DNA from: Chryseobacterium echinoideorum
GTDB lineage: Bacteria; Bacteroidota; Bacteroidia; Flavobacteriales; Weeksellaceae
Assembly: GCF_007474535.1 (NCBI RefSeq)
Contig: NZ_VKNW01000002.1
Span: forward strand, 302,800 to 366,799
Direction of reading: 5' to 3'
Length of the DNA: 64,000 nt
Part shown: positions 33,750 through 42,777 of the stretch, one piece after another
Position numbering within the stretch: the first letter of the stretch is position 1
How the letters are laid out: each line of letters opens with the position of its first letter
The notes under the pieces: model-generated
Database searches by the model: none
What the model saw: the letters and a program-made list of their open reading frames with translations, nothing else
What the model was told of the DNA's origin: nothing
Position numbers and translations under genes: made by a program

Positions 33750-34834
33750 AGCATTTGGATTTTTATTTTTTTGACACTTCTTTCACTTGCATTTAAGAAG
33801 ATCTTTTTCTTGTTGATATTATTAAGTATTTTATTACTGAATCCTACAGGGTGAATATTTTCTTTATAATAATGGAGAACATTTTTTTTCATTGTGTTAT
33901 AATCGGCTTCAGATAAATCAAAGATATTATTTATTATTTTATTATTTAAATCATCAATGTCATTAAAAATAAATGCATTATAACCATCCTTCAAGGCAGG
34001 ATATATTGTATCGGCATAGTTTTTCTGAATAACAGGAATAGTACCGCAAGATACAGCTTCTGCAAAATTGTGACTCAACGGCGCAAAAACACCAGGACAG
34101 CACAGAAAATATCTGAATTCACTGATTAGTGGTCTTACATTCTGCATAGGAATAGGGAGATTATACTTTTCTACAAAAACGTATTTTCTTTCTTCCCTAT
34201 TGTTGATGATATGCGAGAGTTCATCTTCCGATTTAACTGAGATAAAATTGGTGAAAGTACTGAAAAGCTCTATGAGACTTGCCCGGTCAATGATATTAAA
34301 TGGAGCCTTATTTACATTTTTATAAGCTTCACGGTCAAAGTTTCCGAAACAAAAAAGGCTGTTGATTCGTTGGCTTTTATTTATCTCCGTATTCCAATAG
34401 CCATCATGATACATTAAAGGATGAAACGTCATCGGAACGTGATAACAATCTCCGGAAGTATTATTTTGATTAAAATAAACATCATAATAATCTTCACTAA
34501 ATTGGTTGTCAGTAAGTACAATGCATTGCTTTTTTTCAGAAATGTTTTTTAGCGTTAAAAATCCTTTTTCTTTTAGCATCAGAGATAAATATACATCGCC
34601 ATTTCTCAAATTTCTGTAGGTATGAAAATTCATTGGATATATAATTGTATAGCCTGCTAAGTTTAAATTTTTCAGCAAAGTATAAAAATACCTGTGATAA
34701 AGTTGAGGGTTTTTAAAGTCAATAAAAATGTACTTTTCTTTCTCTGTATGATGATTTGTAAAATATTTTGCATTGATATAATAAAATATATCAAATAGAA
34801 GAACATAAATTTGAGAAAGTCTTTTTTTTATCAT
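33746..34834 (-). CDS. Exostosin-like glycosyltransferase (GT-B), putative
   Basis: A 362-residue protein. The C-terminal half holds FRYFLCCPGVFAPLSHNFAEAVSCGTIPVIQKNYADTIYPALKDGYNAFIF (about 245-295), a pattern of exostosin/GT47-like and related GT-B transferases in which the Gly-Thr-Ile-Pro-Val and Glu residues bind the nucleotide sugar. The N-terminal half (KYIFIDFKNPQLYHRYFYTLLKNL) shows no clear family. It may be soluble or loosely membrane-bound, as a short hydrophobic region lies at residues 8-22. It overlaps its neighbours by four bases on both sides. A glycosyltransferase role is likely; donor and linkage are unknown. Confidence 0.62.
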   Translation of the reverse strand: MIKKRLSQIYVLLFDIFYYINAKYFTNHHTEKEKYIFIDFKNPQLYHRYFYTLLKNLNLAGYTIIYPMNFHTYRNLRNGDVYLSLMLKEKGFLTLKNISEKKQCIVLTDNQFSEDYYDVYFNQNNTSGDCYHVPMTFHPLMYHDGYWNTEINKSQRINSLFCFGNFDREAYKNVNKAPFNIIDRASLIELFSTFTNFISVKSEDELSHIINNREERKYVFVEKYNLPIPMQNVRPLISEFRYFLCCPGVFAPLSHNFAEAVSCGTIPVIQKNYADTIYPALKDGYNAFIFNDIDDLNNKIINNIFDLSEADYNTMKKNVLHYYKENIHPVGFSNKILNNINKKKIFLNASERSVKKIKIQML

Positions 34835-35781
34835 TTGAGTTTTTTTAGAGCATGAAATCTATATTCAGTTTTTGCAAAAACAGGGGAGGTTAATGCAGAG
34901 TATGCAAAATATAAATATTTTTTTATCCCTTTCATATTTGCGATTTTGAAACTTAAATGTCTGAGTCTTATAACTTTAATTGCTTTTTTATTCATTTCTG
35001 GAACAGATTTACTCCAAAAATAAAGTGAAGTGTAAAGTTTAAATATATTATTATAAAACTGAGCCGAATATGGTTTTATCTTGGTAATTCTGTTATCATC
35101 GTGCACACCTCTTATAGAGACAGGCTTGTCGATGATTCCTGTTTTCAAATGGCACAAGTAAGATAATTTAAGATTAAAATCTGTATCCTGATGCACTCGC
35201 AATTCTTCATTAAAACGTAATCCGGATCTCTCTAAAGCAGATTTTCTTATCGTTAATCCTATCAGTGAAAAGAAAACGCCAAATTGTTTAGGAGATAAAC
35301 GCAATAATCCTAAAAAAATATCATTACCTTCAGCATGGTAGTTAACAGTAGTCAGCGTATTGTTTTTAAATTTCCGTTCAAACTCTTGTTTTCCCTTTTC
35401 AGAAAGAAAGTCGACACCAATAGCCCCAAAAACACCTTCAATTTTTTTATCGTTAAATAATTCTCTTTCGGCATCAAAACGGTTGGGAAGATAATAATCA
35501 TCTGCATCAAGAAAAGCAATAAAATCGTGTGAAGCTTTTTCAAGTCCCAGATTTCGCGTAGCTCCTGCACCGTGATTTCCTTTATCCGCATGCTGAAAAA
35601 GTTTTATTTTATCGTTATTATCAGATAATTTTTGGCATACCAAGAGAGAATGGTCGGTGGATTTATCTTCTATTAGCAAAATTTCTTTCACTTCCTCAAA
35701 CTGCAACGCAGAATTGACTGCATTCTCTAAAAATTCAGCAGCATTATAAACTGGTATAATTACGGATATATTTAAACTCAT
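34831..35781 (-). CDS. Glycosyltransferase, GT2
   Basis: A 316-residue GT-A protein. LNISVIIPVYNAAEFLENAVNSALQF and LIEDKSTDHSLLV form the nucleotide-binding start; GNHGAGATRNLGLEKASHDFIAFLDADDYYLPNRFDAERE carries the Asp-x-Asp motif near residue 92. HQDTDFNLKLSYLCHLKTG and RGVHDDNRIT match the paralog at 31996 residue by residue in the same positions. A basic segment near the C-terminus may attach it to the membrane. It overlaps the GT-D gene upstream and the exostosin-like gene downstream by four bases each. Confidence 0.87.
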   Translation of the reverse strand: MSLNISVIIPVYNAAEFLENAVNSALQFEEVKEILLIEDKSTDHSLLVCQKLSDNNDKIKLFQHADKGNHGAGATRNLGLEKASHDFIAFLDADDYYLPNRFDAERELFNDKKIEGVFGAIGVDFLSEKGKQEFERKFKNNTLTTVNYHAEGNDIFLGLLRLSPKQFGVFFSLIGLTIRKSALERSGLRFNEELRVHQDTDFNLKLSYLCHLKTGIIDKPVSIRGVHDDNRITKIKPYSAQFYNNIFKLYTSLYFWSKSVPEMNKKAIKVIRLRHLSFKIANMKGIKKYLYFAYSALTSPVFAKTEYRFHALKKLK

Positions 35782-36686
35782 TCTTTAATTTCTAAAATAA
35801 TACTACTCAAATAGCTTTCTAAAAATTCAACGGAAATATCAAAAGATTTTTGTTCAGCAGCTTCGTTTACATATCTTCCAGCTATAGGCAATTTTTCTTG
35901 AGCAGATTGTAAAAACCACATATATTCAATATCAATATGACCAATATCTAATGCCCAGTAATTGTCTTTTGCTAGATCGTAGGCAAGAATTGTGGCCGTA
36001 GGTCCCAATGCAATCAGAACTATTTTGTTTTCTCCATATTTTCTGGCTGACTCCAAAATTTTATCATAATGTCTGAACGCATTTTTATCAGGACATAATA
36101 TCCTTTGTATTGATTTTGAGTTGTTAAATAAATTATTACCCACTCCTAATCTAGAATAGCGACCTTCAACAAGCAAAATCTCTTGATTATGCCAGATTTC
36201 TTTTAACATTTTAATGATATTATCATTTCTTTTATTTGTTTTATCCTTGTAACCCAAATAGAAACGAGACACAAAAGAGTTTCCATATACTTTATTTCTA
36301 TTTAGATAAGGATTTAATATCTTGCCATAGTGGTTGATAAATTTTTTCCACCAATATTTTGTGCTAATATTAAAATTTGTAAAAGAATGAAATTGCTCGG
36401 GAAGACAAACCAAATGGTTTTCCAAATTTGACTGTAATGTTTCCTGAAGTTTTTCACTTAATAGGTTACTGTTTTCCTGAAATTCTAAATAATGTCCCTG
36501 TGAGGCAATTAATCTAAACTCTCCGTCACCAAAACGGCTGATTGATTTTTTTCTTTGATATACTTCAGCTATTGTCTTTTCAATACTCAAAACTTTGAAG
36601 CTCTTGAAATCTGACCGAAGATGTTTTGTGGAGAATAACCAACGGTAATAATAAAAATTTCTACTTAATTTTTTTTTCCAACTCAT
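35778..36686 (-). CDS. GT-D type glycosyltransferase (DUF1792/SP_1767-like)
   Basis: A 302-residue protein. KKSISRFGDGEFRLIASQGHYLEFQ near residues 46-70 has the RFGDGE(F/L) motif that marks the GT-D fold family first described for streptococcal adhesin glycosylation (DUF1792). LLVEGRYSRLGVGNNLF near 172-188 and IVLIALGPTATILAYDLAKDNYWALDIGHIDIEY near 222-255 are the other conserved blocks, including the Asp-x-Glu near the nucleotide sugar. It is complete. It lies between asnB and a GT2 gene with a four-base overlap on the latter side. GT-D enzymes usually extend glycans; the sugar is unknown. Confidence 0.78.
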   Translation of the reverse strand: MSWKKKLSRNFYYYRWLFSTKHLRSDFKSFKVLSIEKTIAEVYQRKKSISRFGDGEFRLIASQGHYLEFQENSNLLSEKLQETLQSNLENHLVCLPEQFHSFTNFNISTKYWWKKFINHYGKILNPYLNRNKVYGNSFVSRFYLGYKDKTNKRNDNIIKMLKEIWHNQEILLVEGRYSRLGVGNNLFNNSKSIQRILCPDKNAFRHYDKILESARKYGENKIVLIALGPTATILAYDLAKDNYWALDIGHIDIEYMWFLQSAQEKLPIAGRYVNEAAEQKSFDISVEFLESYLSSIILEIKE

Positions 36687-36700
36687 TGTAAGTATTTTTA

Positions 36701-38485
36701 TTAATTTTTATTTGCCCAAAGTGCCAACTGCAAAATGTTCCAGTGCTTTGCGTCTTGATTGAGAAATTTTTGGGTATTTTTAAAATCTAAGTGTTTGAAA
36801 ATTTTCTGTGAGGAATCTTTTAAAAGCTCGTCAGAAAGATCTTGAAGACTCTTTTCAGCAAACCAATTTTTAACCGAAGAGCCGAAACCTTGTTTTGTCC
36901 TGTTTCTGATAGTTTCTGTCCAGTAGTTTTGCATGGTATCCCGAAGAATAATTTTATCGTGATGGGTATTAAGCTTAAGATTTTCAGGAAGCTGGATACA
37001 AAACTCAGCAAAATCAAGATCAAGAAAAGGAGTTCTTACTTCAAGAGAGTTCGCCATTGCCATCCTATCAGATTTCACCATCATATTTGAAGGGACATAT
37101 TTTTCCAGATCAATTCTCATAATATCATTCAGAGAACTTTCATTTATATCAAAACTAAAGGGCTGTGAATAATCAATTTCAATCCCTAATTGTTTTCGTT
37201 CTTGAGAAGAGAAATAATTTCTTACGTGATTCTGATGAAAATCAACAATAGAATGATAACGTAAATTCTGATTTGAAATAAAGGAAAGAGGTCTGAATTT
37301 CTGATAAAATTTCAGACCAAATTTTACAATACTGTTTTGATAACTAAAGTGATTTTTGAGCTGATTTTCCCCTTGATAAAAATGATAGCCTCCGAAAAGT
37401 TCGTCACCCACATCTCCTGAAAGCACAACTTTGAGGTGTTTGGAGGCAGCTTCGCAGATTTTATATTGCGGAATATAGCTCATATCTGCAAAAGGCTCAT
37501 CTAAAAATGGCGATATTGATAGCAAGTCTGTTGCTATGTCATTCTTTTTCTCATAAATTTCAATATGATTGGTTTTGTATTTTTCTGCAATTTCCCGGGC
37601 ATATTTTAGCTCACTGTTGACGTCATCATAACCAAAACTTATGGTTGTCTGATGGGGCAGAAATTCATTCACCATGGCAACAACCGAAGAAGAGTCTAAA
37701 CCTCCGCTTAGAAAGCTTCCTACTTCTACATCCGCAATCAATTGTTTTTTGACAGCATTTTTCAGGAGAAAAGCAAATTCTTCTTTCGCTTCGGCAAGAC
37801 TTATTGTTTTGTCCTGCGAAGGTAATTTGTAATATCTTGAAATATTGATCTTGCCATTCTTCCAGATGAGTTGATGTGCAGGAGGTAAAGTAAAAATATT
37901 AGAATAAATACTCTGATAGGTATTTACATAACCATATTGCAGATAGTGCGAAAGTGCTTCCTGATTGACGTGGGGTTCAATAAGACCGCTGGCTAAAATA
38001 GATTTAATTTCTGATGCAAAAATAAATTCGTCATTTTTACCAATGGCATAATAAAAAGGTTTTTCGCCAAACCGGTCTCTTGCACAGTATAGCTGTTGTT
38101 GTTCTTCGTCCCAGATAGCAAAAGAAAACATTCCGGGTAAATCAGTAATAAGTTTTTCTTTTTTTTTCTGATACATTGCCAAAATAACCTCGGTATCAGA
38201 ATTTCCACGGTAGGGATAATTATAATATTCTTTTTTTATTTTCTGATAACCGTAGATTTCACCGTTTAAAACGATACATTCTTTGCGGGTATTAGAAAAC
38301 ATGGGTTGCTTTCCGTTATCGGACAGATCAATAATAGAGAGCCTTCGATGTCCCAAAATAGCATTATTAAGAGTTTCGAAGTGAGCGGAATCTGGTCCCC
38401 GATGTGCTATGGCATCGGTCATTTTTACAATTTCCTGTTGGTAATTCTGAGCATTTTGAGTAATGATTCCTGCAATTCCGCACAT
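36701..38485 (-). CDS. asnB: Asparagine synthase-like glutamine amidotransferase
   Basis: A 594-residue two-domain enzyme. The N-terminal glutaminase domain starts MCGIAGIITQ with the catalytic Cys2 (exposed once Met1 is removed), and has HRGPDSAHFE, LGHRRLSIIDLS and GNSDTEVIL. The C-terminal synthetase domain has the ATP-binding SGGLDSSSV near residues 260-268, LSGDVGDELFGGYHFY near 354-369 and RTPFLDLDFAEF. Genes of this type in O-antigen loci often amidate uronic acids rather than aspartate, and ugd at the head of this locus would supply a uronic acid. This role is inference; true asparagine synthesis cannot be excluded. Confidence 0.87.
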   Translation of the reverse strand: MCGIAGIITQNAQNYQQEIVKMTDAIAHRGPDSAHFETLNNAILGHRRLSIIDLSDNGKQPMFSNTRKECIVLNGEIYGYQKIKKEYYNYPYRGNSDTEVILAMYQKKKEKLITDLPGMFSFAIWDEEQQQLYCARDRFGEKPFYYAIGKNDEFIFASEIKSILASGLIEPHVNQEALSHYLQYGYVNTYQSIYSNIFTLPPAHQLIWKNGKINISRYYKLPSQDKTISLAEAKEEFAFLLKNAVKKQLIADVEVGSFLSGGLDSSSVVAMVNEFLPHQTTISFGYDDVNSELKYAREIAEKYKTNHIEIYEKKNDIATDLLSISPFLDEPFADMSYIPQYKICEAASKHLKVVLSGDVGDELFGGYHFYQGENQLKNHFSYQNSIVKFGLKFYQKFRPLSFISNQNLRYHSIVDFHQNHVRNYFSSQERKQLGIEIDYSQPFSFDINESSLNDIMRIDLEKYVPSNMMVKSDRMAMANSLEVRTPFLDLDFAEFCIQLPENLKLNTHHDKIILRDTMQNYWTETIRNRTKQGFGSSVKNWFAEKSLQDLSDELLKDSSQKIFKHLDFKNTQKFLNQDAKHWNILQLALWANKN

Positions 38486-38509
38486 TATTTTCTTTCTTTA
38501 TGTTTTAAT

Positions 38510-39427
38510 TTACAAATTTAAGAATGTTAACCCTACATTTTTAATTTGTGTAACAATTTCTGCTAGTTTTTTTTCTTCCTTAGTGATCTTTCTATATTTT
38601 ACCTGAAGCTTTTTGTATTGAACTCTGTTTCCTGAGAACATATTTTTGATCATACTTTGTCGCAATGCCTTTTTTTCCTGAGATAAAGCATTGGGATTAT
38701 TAGGATTAAGTATTTTTGTTTCAATACTACGATCCTGATATTTTGTATAATCTACTTTTCCCAAAATTTGTTTTCCATCATGTACAGCTTTAGAATGTAC
38801 AGCCAGTAAAACTTTTTTTTGATGAAAATGAACTCTATTTACATATTCATTATCTTCACCGTAATGGAAAAAGTAAGGATTGAACCCGCCCACTGTTTCT
38901 ATGGTAGATTTGGGAATAAACCAATGCGCTGCATTGATGAAACTCATTTCGTAGAAAGGCTCTGTTTTTTGGAAATAAAGATCAGAAATAAGCCTTGTTT
39001 TTTCAAAATTAGAAGCAATGTATTTATCCAGAAATATGTCAAGTTTTTTTTCGGTACCATCTATGTGTACAGGACTCAGGATACCGATTTGTTTCTTATC
39101 CGGATGATTTATATATACCTCCAGAAGTTTTTGAATGGTGTCTTCGTATAGCCATGCATCCTGATTCATCAGATAGAAAAAGTCTGCATTATTTTTATAA
39201 GCTTCTTCAATTCCGATATTGTTGGCTTTTCCAAACCCGAGGTTTTGTTGAGACTGTATCAAATTTACCTCCGGAAAACGCGTTTTTATGAAATCCTGAG
39301 TTCCGTCTGTTGAGCCATTGTCTATCACGATACAGTCTATCGGTACCGAAGATTGTCTCAAACTGCTGAAGCATCTTTCTGCCCATTTTATGGCATTGTA
39401 GGTGACGATGATTATATAAATTTTCAC
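38510..39427 (-). CDS. Glycosyltransferase, GT2, rhamnosyltransferase-like
   Basis: A 305-residue GT-A protein with IYIIIVTYNAIKWAERCFSSL, VIDNGSTDGTQDFI and NLGFGKANNIGIEEA, the last being typical of the WbbL/RfbN-like group that often moves rhamnose or related 6-deoxysugars. MNQDAWLYEDTI near 88-99 replaces the usual Asp-x-Asp with QDA. AAHWFIPKSTIETVGGFNPYFFHYGEDNEYVNRV near 170-203 contains the catalytic GED. Proximity to rmlA/rmlB fits a dTDP-6-deoxysugar donor, by inference. It overlaps the upstream GT2 gene by four bases. Confidence 0.85.
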   Translation of the reverse strand: MKIYIIIVTYNAIKWAERCFSSLRQSSVPIDCIVIDNGSTDGTQDFIKTRFPEVNLIQSQQNLGFGKANNIGIEEAYKNNADFFYLMNQDAWLYEDTIQKLLEVYINHPDKKQIGILSPVHIDGTEKKLDIFLDKYIASNFEKTRLISDLYFQKTEPFYEMSFINAAHWFIPKSTIETVGGFNPYFFHYGEDNEYVNRVHFHQKKVLLAVHSKAVHDGKQILGKVDYTKYQDRSIETKILNPNNPNALSQEKKALRQSMIKNMFSGNRVQYKKLQVKYRKITKEEKKLAEIVTQIKNVGLTFLNL

Positions 39428-40341
39428 GATAAGAATTTAAAAATTTTATATCTGTATTTTAAATTGAGTCTCTCAATAAATCTTTTAGAAACAGGAGTTT
39501 GGGATAAATATTCCTGATATTTCTTTATACAGATTGTTTTATAATCTTCAATAAGATCAGTATTTAATGATAGTTTTTCAACAATACTTTTTATATATTC
39601 TGCTTTTCTAAAAACTGAATATAATTTTTGGCGGGTCTGCCTATCTTCATCACTTTTTTTTGAAAATCTTTTAAATCCTATCTTTTGATCTTTATGAATT
39701 CTGTATTTGCTGAGAACCTGATGGTTTATTTTGAAAGTTCCGTTATTTAAAGCTAAAAGCAAAAGTTCATAATCATGGATAATCTGAGGATTAATTTTTT
39801 TTAGAGGAAGATGCTTTTCAAGAAAAGTTTTTTTAACAGACATGCTCATGCCAGGAAAAACATTGCCTTCAAAAAGCAGTTTTTGCAACAAATCCTTATT
39901 GGTCATGTATTTCTCCGGATTAAAACCTTCCAGTTCCCAATAAGTTATCTTTTTACTCACAGCTTCACCAAAAAGCAAAACATTATGGCATATTATATCA
40001 GTCTCAGTTTTATCTAGGTAATCTTTGATTATTTTTTCAATTTTGTCTTCCATCCAAATGTCATCCTGATCACATAAAAATATTATGTCTTTTGTGCAAA
40101 GTGATAAAGCCTTCTCAAAATTTTTCACATATCCAAGATTTTCAGAATTGTGGTATATCTTAATCAAATCAGGATATTGAAGAACATACTGAGCTAAAAT
40201 ATCTCTTGTTGTATCTGTAGAGCAATCATCGCAGATGATAATTTCATTTGCGGAAAGGGTTTGACTGAGAATGCTTTCTATCTGCTCTTTAAGGTGCTTT
40301 TCGCCATTATAAGTACAGAGTGCTACGGATACAGAGGTCAT
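39424..40341 (-). CDS. Glycosyltransferase, GT2
   Basis: A 305-residue GT-A protein. TSVSVALCTYNGEKHLKEQIESILSQTL, ICDDCSTDTTRDIL, NLGYVKNFEKALSLC and IIFLCDQDDIWMEDKIEKI are the hallmarks of the group that includes alpha-rhamnosyl- and galactosyltransferases of O-antigen loci; CDQDDIW near residues 88-94 is the metal site. IIHDYELLLLALNNG near 185-199 holds the His-Asp-Tyr acceptor block. A conserved HKDQKIGF follows. The C-terminus is helical and basic. It overlaps the downstream GT2 gene by four bases; 14 bases separate it from the upstream one. Confidence 0.86.
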   Translation of the reverse strand: MTSVSVALCTYNGEKHLKEQIESILSQTLSANEIIICDDCSTDTTRDILAQYVLQYPDLIKIYHNSENLGYVKNFEKALSLCTKDIIFLCDQDDIWMEDKIEKIIKDYLDKTETDIICHNVLLFGEAVSKKITYWELEGFNPEKYMTNKDLLQKLLFEGNVFPGMSMSVKKTFLEKHLPLKKINPQIIHDYELLLLALNNGTFKINHQVLSKYRIHKDQKIGFKRFSKKSDEDRQTRQKLYSVFRKAEYIKSIVEKLSLNTDLIEDYKTICIKKYQEYLSQTPVSKRFIERLNLKYRYKIFKFLS

Positions 40342-40355
40342 TTAGAAGTAATTTA

Positions 40356-41189
40356 TTAAGGAGTAATTCTATGAATATAATCAAGTATTCTGCTTATTGT
40401 CTTGTATTTTTTGCTGTTTAAGATTTTATGATAATATATATTTTGGCTTTCTAGTTTTGCCATTTGATTGATCACTGTAAAATAATCGCCGTAAAACTTA
40501 TCATAAAGGTTTTTATGTTTATTGAAAATATAAAATTTTGTTTCATCACTTTTCTCTTTGTTGTCTGTTACCGACTGATTTCTGGAAACTTCTTTTATTC
40601 TGTAAAAAAAATGGACATCAGGAAGCTTAAGTACCTTTATATTATTTTGGGAGAGATAACTTATCCAAAATTCCCAATCTTCAAGACCATGAACCAAGTT
40701 CTTATCATACCGAATACTGCCTAAAACTTCTTTATTGAATAGGGCAGAGCAGAATATAATATTGTGGCGTAAAAGTTCTTTGAAAGAATATTCCGGAAGG
40801 TAGAGCGGGGTGTTTTTCATTCCAAAATGCATCCCTGAACAATAAATAAGCCCATATCCTTCCTCGGTTTTTTTTATAGCCTCGGAAAGATAGTCTTTTC
40901 CAATTTTGTCATCACCGTCTAAAGGAAGAAGCCAGCTGCCATTGGATTTTTCAATTCCTAAATTTCTTGCAGAGCAGACTCCTCCGTTTTGTGTTTTATA
41001 ATAAAAAAATCTAGGATCTTTTTTCAGCCATTTATCGACAACTTCATCTGTATTATCAAGTGAGCCATCATTGATGATAAGACATTCCCAGTGAGAATAG
41101 GTTTGATCTAACACAGACTGAATACATTCATCAAGATATTCTGCCTGATTATAGCAGGGTACAATAATACTTACCAGAGTTTCAGCCAT
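40356..41189 (-). CDS. Glycosyltransferase, GT2
   Basis: A 277-residue GT-A protein. LVSIIVPCYNQAEYLDECIQSVLDQTYSHWECLIINDGSLDNT, GGVCSARNLGIEKSNGSWLLPLDGDDKIGKDYL and GLEDWEFWISYL are the expected blocks: donor site, Asp-x-Asp near residue 95, and the Glu-Asp catalytic region near 170. The C-terminus is short. It lies two bases downstream of the next GT2 gene and belongs to the same transcript. Sugar specificity cannot be read. Confidence 0.86.
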   Translation of the reverse strand: MAETLVSIIVPCYNQAEYLDECIQSVLDQTYSHWECLIINDGSLDNTDEVVDKWLKKDPRFFYYKTQNGGVCSARNLGIEKSNGSWLLPLDGDDKIGKDYLSEAIKKTEEGYGLIYCSGMHFGMKNTPLYLPEYSFKELLRHNIIFCSALFNKEVLGSIRYDKNLVHGLEDWEFWISYLSQNNIKVLKLPDVHFFYRIKEVSRNQSVTDNKEKSDETKFYIFNKHKNLYDKFYGDYFTVINQMAKLESQNIYYHKILNSKKYKTISRILDYIHRITP

Positions 41190-41191
41190 TA

Positions 41192-42064
41192 TTATAAGTC
41201 TTTATAATTTTTAAATAAACCCAAAAACGCACCCATCTTCATCCACTTCGATTTTTTTACCTTGGTGATTTTACTCTTAAGATAAGCTATCTCCTGAGTC
41301 CTTTTTTCTTCATATTTTTTTCGGGTAAATATTTCCAAAAAGATATTTTCAGGATTTATACCCAATCGGTTACATCTATCCTGAATCACTATCCAATGCC
41401 AGTAAAATGCTTTTTCAGCGTTAAGATTCGTAGAAATTCCTCCTTCGTGTATTCTGTATAAATAGAGTTCTTTCTCAATATGTTTTACTGGCGCTATATC
41501 GTACAGTTTAAGATACAGATCCTGATCTACTGCCCGCATCAGGTTTTTATTGATTCCCGATGTTTTGCTATACAATTCTTTTTTAAAAGAAGCAAAATGA
41601 GAGATTGATCCTTCAAAGTTATAGAAATCTGTTTTGCCATTGACTACCTGATGGGTTTTATTTGCAGAAATCGTATTCAGTTTTTCATCACAAAACAAAA
41701 AATTTGAGTAGATGACTGAACACTTTGGATTATTATTATGTTCATTTACCATGATTTCTATAGCATTGGAAGTAATCGCATCATCAGGATCCAAAAAACC
41801 GCAAATTTCTCCTTGTGCTAACATTACGCAGCGATTTTTTGTGTATCCACACCCTTTATTTTTCTCGTTAGTCCAAAGTTTAAAGCGGGAATCTTTTTCA
41901 ATCATCTTTTCGATCGTTTTTACAGAATTATCTGTAGAGCAATCATCTATAATGATAACTTCAAAATTCTGGTAGCTTTGGGATAATAAACTATCAAAGC
42001 AATCCTGGAAATGCTTGCCATTGTTGTAATTGGCAACTAATATTGAAAATAAAGGCAGGCTCAT
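41192..42064 (-). CDS. Glycosyltransferase, GT2 (paralog of the one at 27440)
   Basis: A 290-residue GT-A protein: LFSILVANYNNGKHFQDCFDSLLSQSYQNFEVIIIDDCSTDNS, GEICGFLDPDDAITSNAI with the metal-binding motif near 93-97, and AVDQDLYLKLYDIAPVKHI. The same order and wording occurs in the protein at 27440-28273. After residue 250 it has a Lys-rich tail (KSKITKVKKSKWMKMG) that may bind the membrane surface. It overlaps the SDR gene upstream by four bases. Confidence 0.86.
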   Translation of the reverse strand: MSLPLFSILVANYNNGKHFQDCFDSLLSQSYQNFEVIIIDDCSTDNSVKTIEKMIEKDSRFKLWTNEKNKGCGYTKNRCVMLAQGEICGFLDPDDAITSNAIEIMVNEHNNNPKCSVIYSNFLFCDEKLNTISANKTHQVVNGKTDFYNFEGSISHFASFKKELYSKTSGINKNLMRAVDQDLYLKLYDIAPVKHIEKELYLYRIHEGGISTNLNAEKAFYWHWIVIQDRCNRLGINPENIFLEIFTRKKYEEKRTQEIAYLKSKITKVKKSKWMKMGAFLGLFKNYKDL

Positions 42065-42750
42065 ATCTGTGTTTTGTAATAATCATTGATGATTTTTCTC
42101 AGGTAGCTTTTTTTATCTGTAAGTTTATATTTTGTAAAATAATCTTTGGCGTAAGGAATATCTATTTCGTAAGCATTTCCAATAGGAAGTAAGTTCAGGG
42201 TAAGATTTGCTTTATATAAAAGTTCAAGTTCTTCTAAAATCTCAATTGTAGAAAAATTTTCTAAATAAGCCAGGTTGATAATTCCGTTGAATTTTTTCTG
42301 TTCAATAAGCTGTAAAACTATATTTTTTACATCTTCAGCATTAATAAGGTTTCTTTTTGCCTTAGTATGCACGGTAATTTGTGAGTCATTTTGTACGCTT
42401 CTTGTAAGATAGTTCATCAATAGATTAGGATTGCCGCCATTTCCTACCACATTACTTACTCTCAAAACAAGGTGTGAAGTCTGATGATTGCTTACTAAAT
42501 GTTCCATATTGAGTTTATGAAGCACGTATGGGCTTTCAGATTTTGAAGAATCGTAGATGCTGCAGGTCGAAAAATAAAGAATTTTTTTATCCGGATTCTC
42601 ATCCATTATTTTTTTCAGCAATTGCTCTTCTCTCTTAAATTCGGATAAACGTGTTTCTAAAGAATTGGAAACACCCGATGCAAAGAAAACAGTGTCACTG
42701 CGATCTTCTTCTTTGAATAAACTGGCAATAAGTCCGTTTCCTATGATCAT
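42061..42750 (-). CDS. Short-chain (extended SDR) nucleotide-sugar epimerase/reductase-like protein
   Basis: A 229-residue NAD(P)-binding protein. It starts MIIGNGLIASLF, a compact G-x-G-x-x-A dinucleotide motif, then LYFSTCSIYDSSKSESPYVLHKLNMEHLV near 75-105 with the S, Y and K of the catalytic triad (YVLHK). VLRVSNVVGNGGNPNLLMNYL and NLINAEDVKNIVLQLI follow the extended-SDR order. It is shorter than full epimerases (usually about 300) and may be the 4-keto reductase for the product of RmlB, since rmlC and rmlD are missing here. That assignment is inference. Confidence 0.7.
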   Translation of the reverse strand: MIIGNGLIASLFKEEDRSDTVFFASGVSNSLETRLSEFKREEQLLKKIMDENPDKKILYFSTCSIYDSSKSESPYVLHKLNMEHLVSNHQTSHLVLRVSNVVGNGGNPNLLMNYLTRSVQNDSQITVHTKAKRNLINAEDVKNIVLQLIEQKKFNGIINLAYLENFSTIEILEELELLYKANLTLNLLPIGNAYEIDIPYAKDYFTKYKLTDKKSYLRKIINDYYKTQI

Positions 42751-42777
42751 TTTATATAAGCATCAATTTTTTGAAAA

